This document shows, in pieces, positions 61,481 to 64,000 of a stretch of DNA of 64,000 nucleotides (within the stretch, counting starts at the first letter, position 1; each line of letters begins with the position of its first letter). The notes below the pieces were generated by a model. It did no database searches. It was given only the letters and a program-made list of their open reading frames with translations, and was not told the origin of the DNA. This DNA comes from Achromobacter denitrificans NBRC 15125. GTDB lineage: Bacteria > Pseudomonadota > Gammaproteobacteria > Burkholderiales > Burkholderiaceae_B. Location: NCBI RefSeq assembly GCF_001571365.1, contig NZ_BCTQ01000004.1:1-64000 (forward strand). The letters are read 5' to 3'. Position numbers and translations under genes: made by a program.

Positions 61481-62070
61481 AAACGATCGACTATTACTTC
61501 TGGATGAATTCCGACTGGGCCTACCTGGGCGCCGACCGCCTGGAGGCGCTGGCACGGCGCCAGGGCGCGGCGATCCGCTACCTGCCGGTGGACCTGCCCG
61601 AGGTCTACGCCCGCACCGGCGGAATCCTGCTGGGCCAGCGTTCGCCCGAGCGTCAGGCCTACCGGGTGGCGGAACTGGCGCGCTGGTGCCGCAAGCTGGG
61701 GATCCACGTCAATCCGCAGCCGGCCCATATGTGTCCCGACGCGGGCCTGGCCTCGCGCATCGTCATCGCCGCGGGCCAGGCCGGCCTGCCGGTGGCGGCG
61801 CTGTACAAGGCCATCCTGAAGGCCGAGTGGTGCGACGAGCGGGACATCTCCGACGAGGCCACGCTGCGCGCCATCCTGCGTGAGCAGGGGCTGGACGACG
61901 TCGCGCTGCTGGCGGCGGCGGCCCGGCCGGACGCCGAGGCCGCCTATCGAGGCAACACCGACGCGGCGGTGGCGGCCGGCGTGTTCGGCTCGCCCGCGTA
62001 TGTCTACCGGGGCGAGCTCTTCTGGGGCCAGGACCGGCTGGACATGCTGGAGGAGGCGGTGGCGGCGTAG
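61477..62070 (+). CDS. DsbA-fold 2-hydroxychromene-2-carboxylate isomerase-like protein
   Basis: A 197-residue protein of the HCCA isomerase/DsbA kappa-GST group. The N-terminal thioredoxin strand reads TIDYYFWMNSDWAYLGADRL, with the S/D instead of a CxxC pair. The C-terminal GVFGSPAYVYRGELFWGQDRL segment contains the cis-proline and the family end. Relatives isomerise aromatic degradation intermediates with glutathione. It overlaps the MHS transporter gene, supporting a role in the same pathway. There is no signal peptide. Confidence 0.85.
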   Translation: MKTIDYYFWMNSDWAYLGADRLEALARRQGAAIRYLPVDLPEVYARTGGILLGQRSPERQAYRVAELARWCRKLGIHVNPQPAHMCPDAGLASRIVIAAGQAGLPVAALYKAILKAEWCDERDISDEATLRAILREQGLDDVALLAAAARPDAEAAYRGNTDAAVAAGVFGSPAYVYRGELFWGQDRLDMLEEAVAA

Positions 62071-62078
62071 GCCGCGCG

Positions 62079-62103
62079 CCGGGCGGGCCCGGCGCCCGCC
62101 CGG
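62079..62103. terminator. Hairpin between convergent genes
   Basis: CCGGGCGGGC (62079-62088) and GCCCGCCCGG (62094-62103) form a perfect 10-bp stem with a five-base loop, between the convergent isomerase and binding-protein genes. No clear T-run follows on either strand, so its terminator function is inferred only. Confidence 0.45.
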
Positions 62104-62111
62104 GCCCCGTC

Positions 62112-63356
62112 CTACTTCTTCACCAGCGGGCAGGTGGACTTGGACAGCGGCATGAAGGCCTGGTCTCCCGGCAGGGTGGCCACCAGCTTGTAGTAGTCCC
62201 AGGGTCCCTTGGATTGCGCGGGCTGCTTCACTTCGAAGAGGTACATGTCGTGCACCATGCGGCCGTCCTCGCGGATGCGGCCGTTGGCCGCGAAGAAATC
62301 GTTGATCGGCATGGCCTTCATCTGCTTCATGACCGCGGCGGGCTCGTCGGTGCCGGCGGCCTGCACGGCCTTCAGATAGTGCATCACCGAGGAATAGGTG
62401 CCGGCCTGGCTCATGTTCGGCATCTTCTTGAGCTTGTCGTAATAGCGCTGCGACCAGGCGCGGGTCTGGTCGTTCATGTCCCAGTAGAAGGCCTCGGTCA
62501 GCGTCAGGCCGGCCGCGGCCTCCAGCCCGATGGCGTGGATGTCGTTGATGTACAGCAGCAGCCCCGCCATCTTCTGGCCGCCCTTGGTCAGCCCGAATTC
62601 GCTGGCGGCCTTGATGGCGTTGACCGTGTCGCCGCCGGCGTTGGCCAGGCCCACGATCTGCGCGCGGCTGGCCTGGGCCTGCAGCAGGTAGGAGGCGAAG
62701 TCGCTGGAGCCCAGCGGATGGCGCGACGCGCCCAGCACCGTGCCGCCGTTGGCTTTCACGACTTCGGTGGCGGACGCCTGCAGCGTGTGGCCGAACGCGT
62801 AGTCGGCCGTCAGGAAGTACCAGCTCTTGCCGCCTTGTTCGACGGTGGCGCGCGCCGTGGTGTTGGCCAGCGACCAGGTGTCGTAGGTGTAGTGCACGGA
62901 ATAGGGCGAGCACAGGTCGTTGGTGATGCGCTCGGTGCCGGGCCCGCTGAAGACCACGATCTTCTTTTTTTCGCGGGCCACTTCCAGCACCGCCAGGGCG
63001 GGCGCGGAACCCGCCACGTCCATGATGGCATCCACCTTCTGGACGTCGTACCACTCGCGCGCCTTGGCCGCGGCGATGTCGGCCTTGTTCTGGTGGTCCA
63101 CCACCATCAGGTCGATCTTCTTGCCCAGCACCGTGCCGCCGAAGTCGGCGACGGCCATTTCCGCCGCGGTGGCGCTGCCCTTGCCGGTCACGTCGGCATA
63201 GATGCCGCTCATGTCCAGGATCAAGCCCAGGCGGACCACGTCGTCGGAGACCGCCGCGGGTTGCGCGTGTGCGGTGCTGGCGGCGAAGGCGGCGGAAAAC
63301 AGGGCAAGCGTGCTGCGCAACTGCAGGGACATCCGGGGTGTTCCGGGGCATTTCAT
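62112..63356 (-). CDS. Branched-chain amino-acid-type ABC transporter substrate-binding protein
   Basis: A 414-residue periplasmic binding protein (LivJ/K type). A signal peptide precedes the mature region near residue 33, and the fold starts VVRLGLILDMSGIYADVTG. Other family segments are AVADFGGTVLGKKIDLMVVD and GSAPALAVLEVAREKKKIVV. The ATG at 63356 is preceded by AAGGAGA. Aromatic or organic acids are frequent ligands of this family in betaproteobacteria. No permease or ATPase genes lie in the window, so its partners are elsewhere. Confidence 0.9.
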   Translation of the reverse strand: MKCPGTPRMSLQLRSTLALFSAAFAASTAHAQPAAVSDDVVRLGLILDMSGIYADVTGKGSATAAEMAVADFGGTVLGKKIDLMVVDHQNKADIAAAKAREWYDVQKVDAIMDVAGSAPALAVLEVAREKKKIVVFSGPGTERITNDLCSPYSVHYTYDTWSLANTTARATVEQGGKSWYFLTADYAFGHTLQASATEVVKANGGTVLGASRHPLGSSDFASYLLQAQASRAQIVGLANAGGDTVNAIKAASEFGLTKGGQKMAGLLLYINDIHAIGLEAAAGLTLTEAFYWDMNDQTRAWSQRYYDKLKKMPNMSQAGTYSSVMHYLKAVQAAGTDEPAAVMKQMKAMPINDFFAANGRIREDGRMVHDMYLFEVKQPAQSKGPWDYYKLVATLPGDQAFMPLSKSTCPLVKK

Positions 63357-63460
63357 GGTTGGTCTCCTTGGTGCCGGATCTTTTCGGATACTGCGGGAGG
63401 CGCCTCGGAGTGTGCTGCGGCGCTCTGTTTTGGGGAAGGCGGTTGCGGGCGGGCCGGGCC

Positions 63461-64000
63461 TCAGCGGTCGGTCAGCAGGTCGAACTCCATCCGCACCTTG
63501 CGGAACGGGAACTCCAGCCGGGCGAAATACACGACCCGGCCGTCTATGCAGGCGTAGCGGCGCAGCTCGGCGACCGGCGAGGACACCGGAATCTGCAGGG
63601 ATTCTGCGGATTCCTGGCCGGCTTCGATCACGTTGAGCACCTGGCGGGCTTCGCTGATGCGCGCGCCGTAGAATTGGTCCAGCACCGGCGCCACCGTGCT
63701 TTTCTGGATGCGGGCGCGATGCTTGCGGAACAGCCCGCTGTCCAGGAAGACTTCGCTGTAGCAGAAGGGGCCGGCGTCCGTGGTGTGCACCCGGCGCAGG
63801 TACTGGAAGCTGCCGCTGCGGTCGGCGCCGCAAGGCATGCCCAGGGTATCGGGCAGCGGCGAATCGGCGCTGGATTCCACCAGCGACACCGTGCCCAGCT
63901 GGTTGCTCAGTTCCACGGTCTCGGCCCAGGTCTTGGGGATGAGCAGCGTGGGCGTCTCGGGCAGTTCGGCGTTGACGAAGGTGCCCGACCCGCGCGAACG
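63461..64000 (-). CDS. GntR-family regulator with UTRA effector domain (partial, N-terminus outside)
   Basis: The frame continues past the window's right end. At the edge it reads RSRGSGTFVNAELPET, the end of a GntR winged helix. A UTRA-type effector domain of about 150 residues follows, with FQYLRRVHTTDAGPFCYSEV and LRRYACIDGRVVYFARLEFP. The visible part is 179 residues plus stop. It ends 104 bases from the binding-protein gene on the same strand, which it probably regulates. An internal ATG at 63916 is not the start. Confidence 0.88.
   Translation of the reverse strand, partial: RSRGSGTFVNAELPETPTLLIPKTWAETVELSNQLGTVSLVESSADSPLPDTLGMPCGADRSGSFQYLRRVHTTDAGPFCYSEVFLDSGLFRKHRARIQKSTVAPVLDQFYGARISEARQVLNVIEAGQESAESLQIPVSSPVAELRRYACIDGRVVYFARLEFPFRKVRMEFDLLTDR

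Noticed and set aside
1..64000. tRNA, rRNA, CRISPR, insertion sequences or attachment sites
   Set aside because: I found no cloverleaf, no direct-repeat array, no transposase or integrase and no target-site duplications by eye; a dedicated search would be needed for a firm negative.

Overview
The window is about 64 kb of GC-rich chromosomal DNA from a betaproteobacterium, most likely Bordetella, Achromobacter or a close relative in the Alcaligenaceae (Burkholderiales). The family-level inference rests on a Bug-type tricarboxylate-binding receptor, many LysR, GntR and IclR regulators beside small catabolic operons, a nap cluster fused to a complete ccm cluster, and an RpfF/RpfR signalling pair of the Burkholderia type. 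I see no rRNA, tRNA, CRISPR array, prophage or insertion sequence. Both edges cut a gene: ccmI on the left and a GntR-type regulator on the right.

Left part (1-10850, all minus strand): a 14-gene train napEDABC-ccmABCDEFGHI. It encodes periplasmic nitrate reductase followed by the whole cytochrome c maturation machinery, which the NapB and NapC haem proteins need. Most genes overlap by a few bases. A TTGA-N6-TCAA FNR-type site lies upstream of napE. From 10984 to 13825 there is a BKACE enzyme and a hydroxyacyl-CoA dehydrogenase with a divergent LysR gene, and then a stand-alone sdhB. At 14659-18239 come a cupin, cytochrome b561 and a catalase-like peroxidase, divergent from an ECF sigma/anti-sigma pair. 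A perfectly symmetric double element sits between these last two units.

Middle part (18256-33371): two iron- or tetrapyrrole-related uptake loci flank a SulP anion transporter. The first has a siderophore receptor, two small membrane proteins (DUF3325 and DUF3649 types), a PepSY membrane protein and a periplasmic esterase, under a Fur-like box. The second has a TonB-dependent receptor, a MotA/TolQ/ExbB protein, a DUF2149 protein that looks like an ExbD analogue, and a 1309-residue CobN-like chelatase that carries a signal peptide and a C-terminal membrane anchor. The layout recalls the HmuR-S-T-U-V loci of Bacteroidota and is the most interesting system here.

Right part (33539-64000): an IclR-controlled run encodes a class III CoA-transferase, a thiolase-like protein without the usual catalytic residues, a DUF35 protein, a class V aminotransferase, a polar amino-acid ABC transporter and a degenerate isochorismatase-fold protein. 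A GntR/sugar-acid dehydratase/Bug group follows. Next is the convergent pair rpfR (PAS-GGDEF-EAL) and rpfF (DSF synthase), which should make and sense a cis-2-unsaturated fatty-acid signal. The rest consists of small catabolic units with regulators (SDR, GntP permease, APH-like kinase, MFS, amidase, NUDIX, class II aldolase, MHS transporter, DsbA-fold isomerase, branched-chain amino-acid binding protein). Three copies of a short palindromic repeat are scattered through the window, and two of them supply stop codons to the flanking genes.
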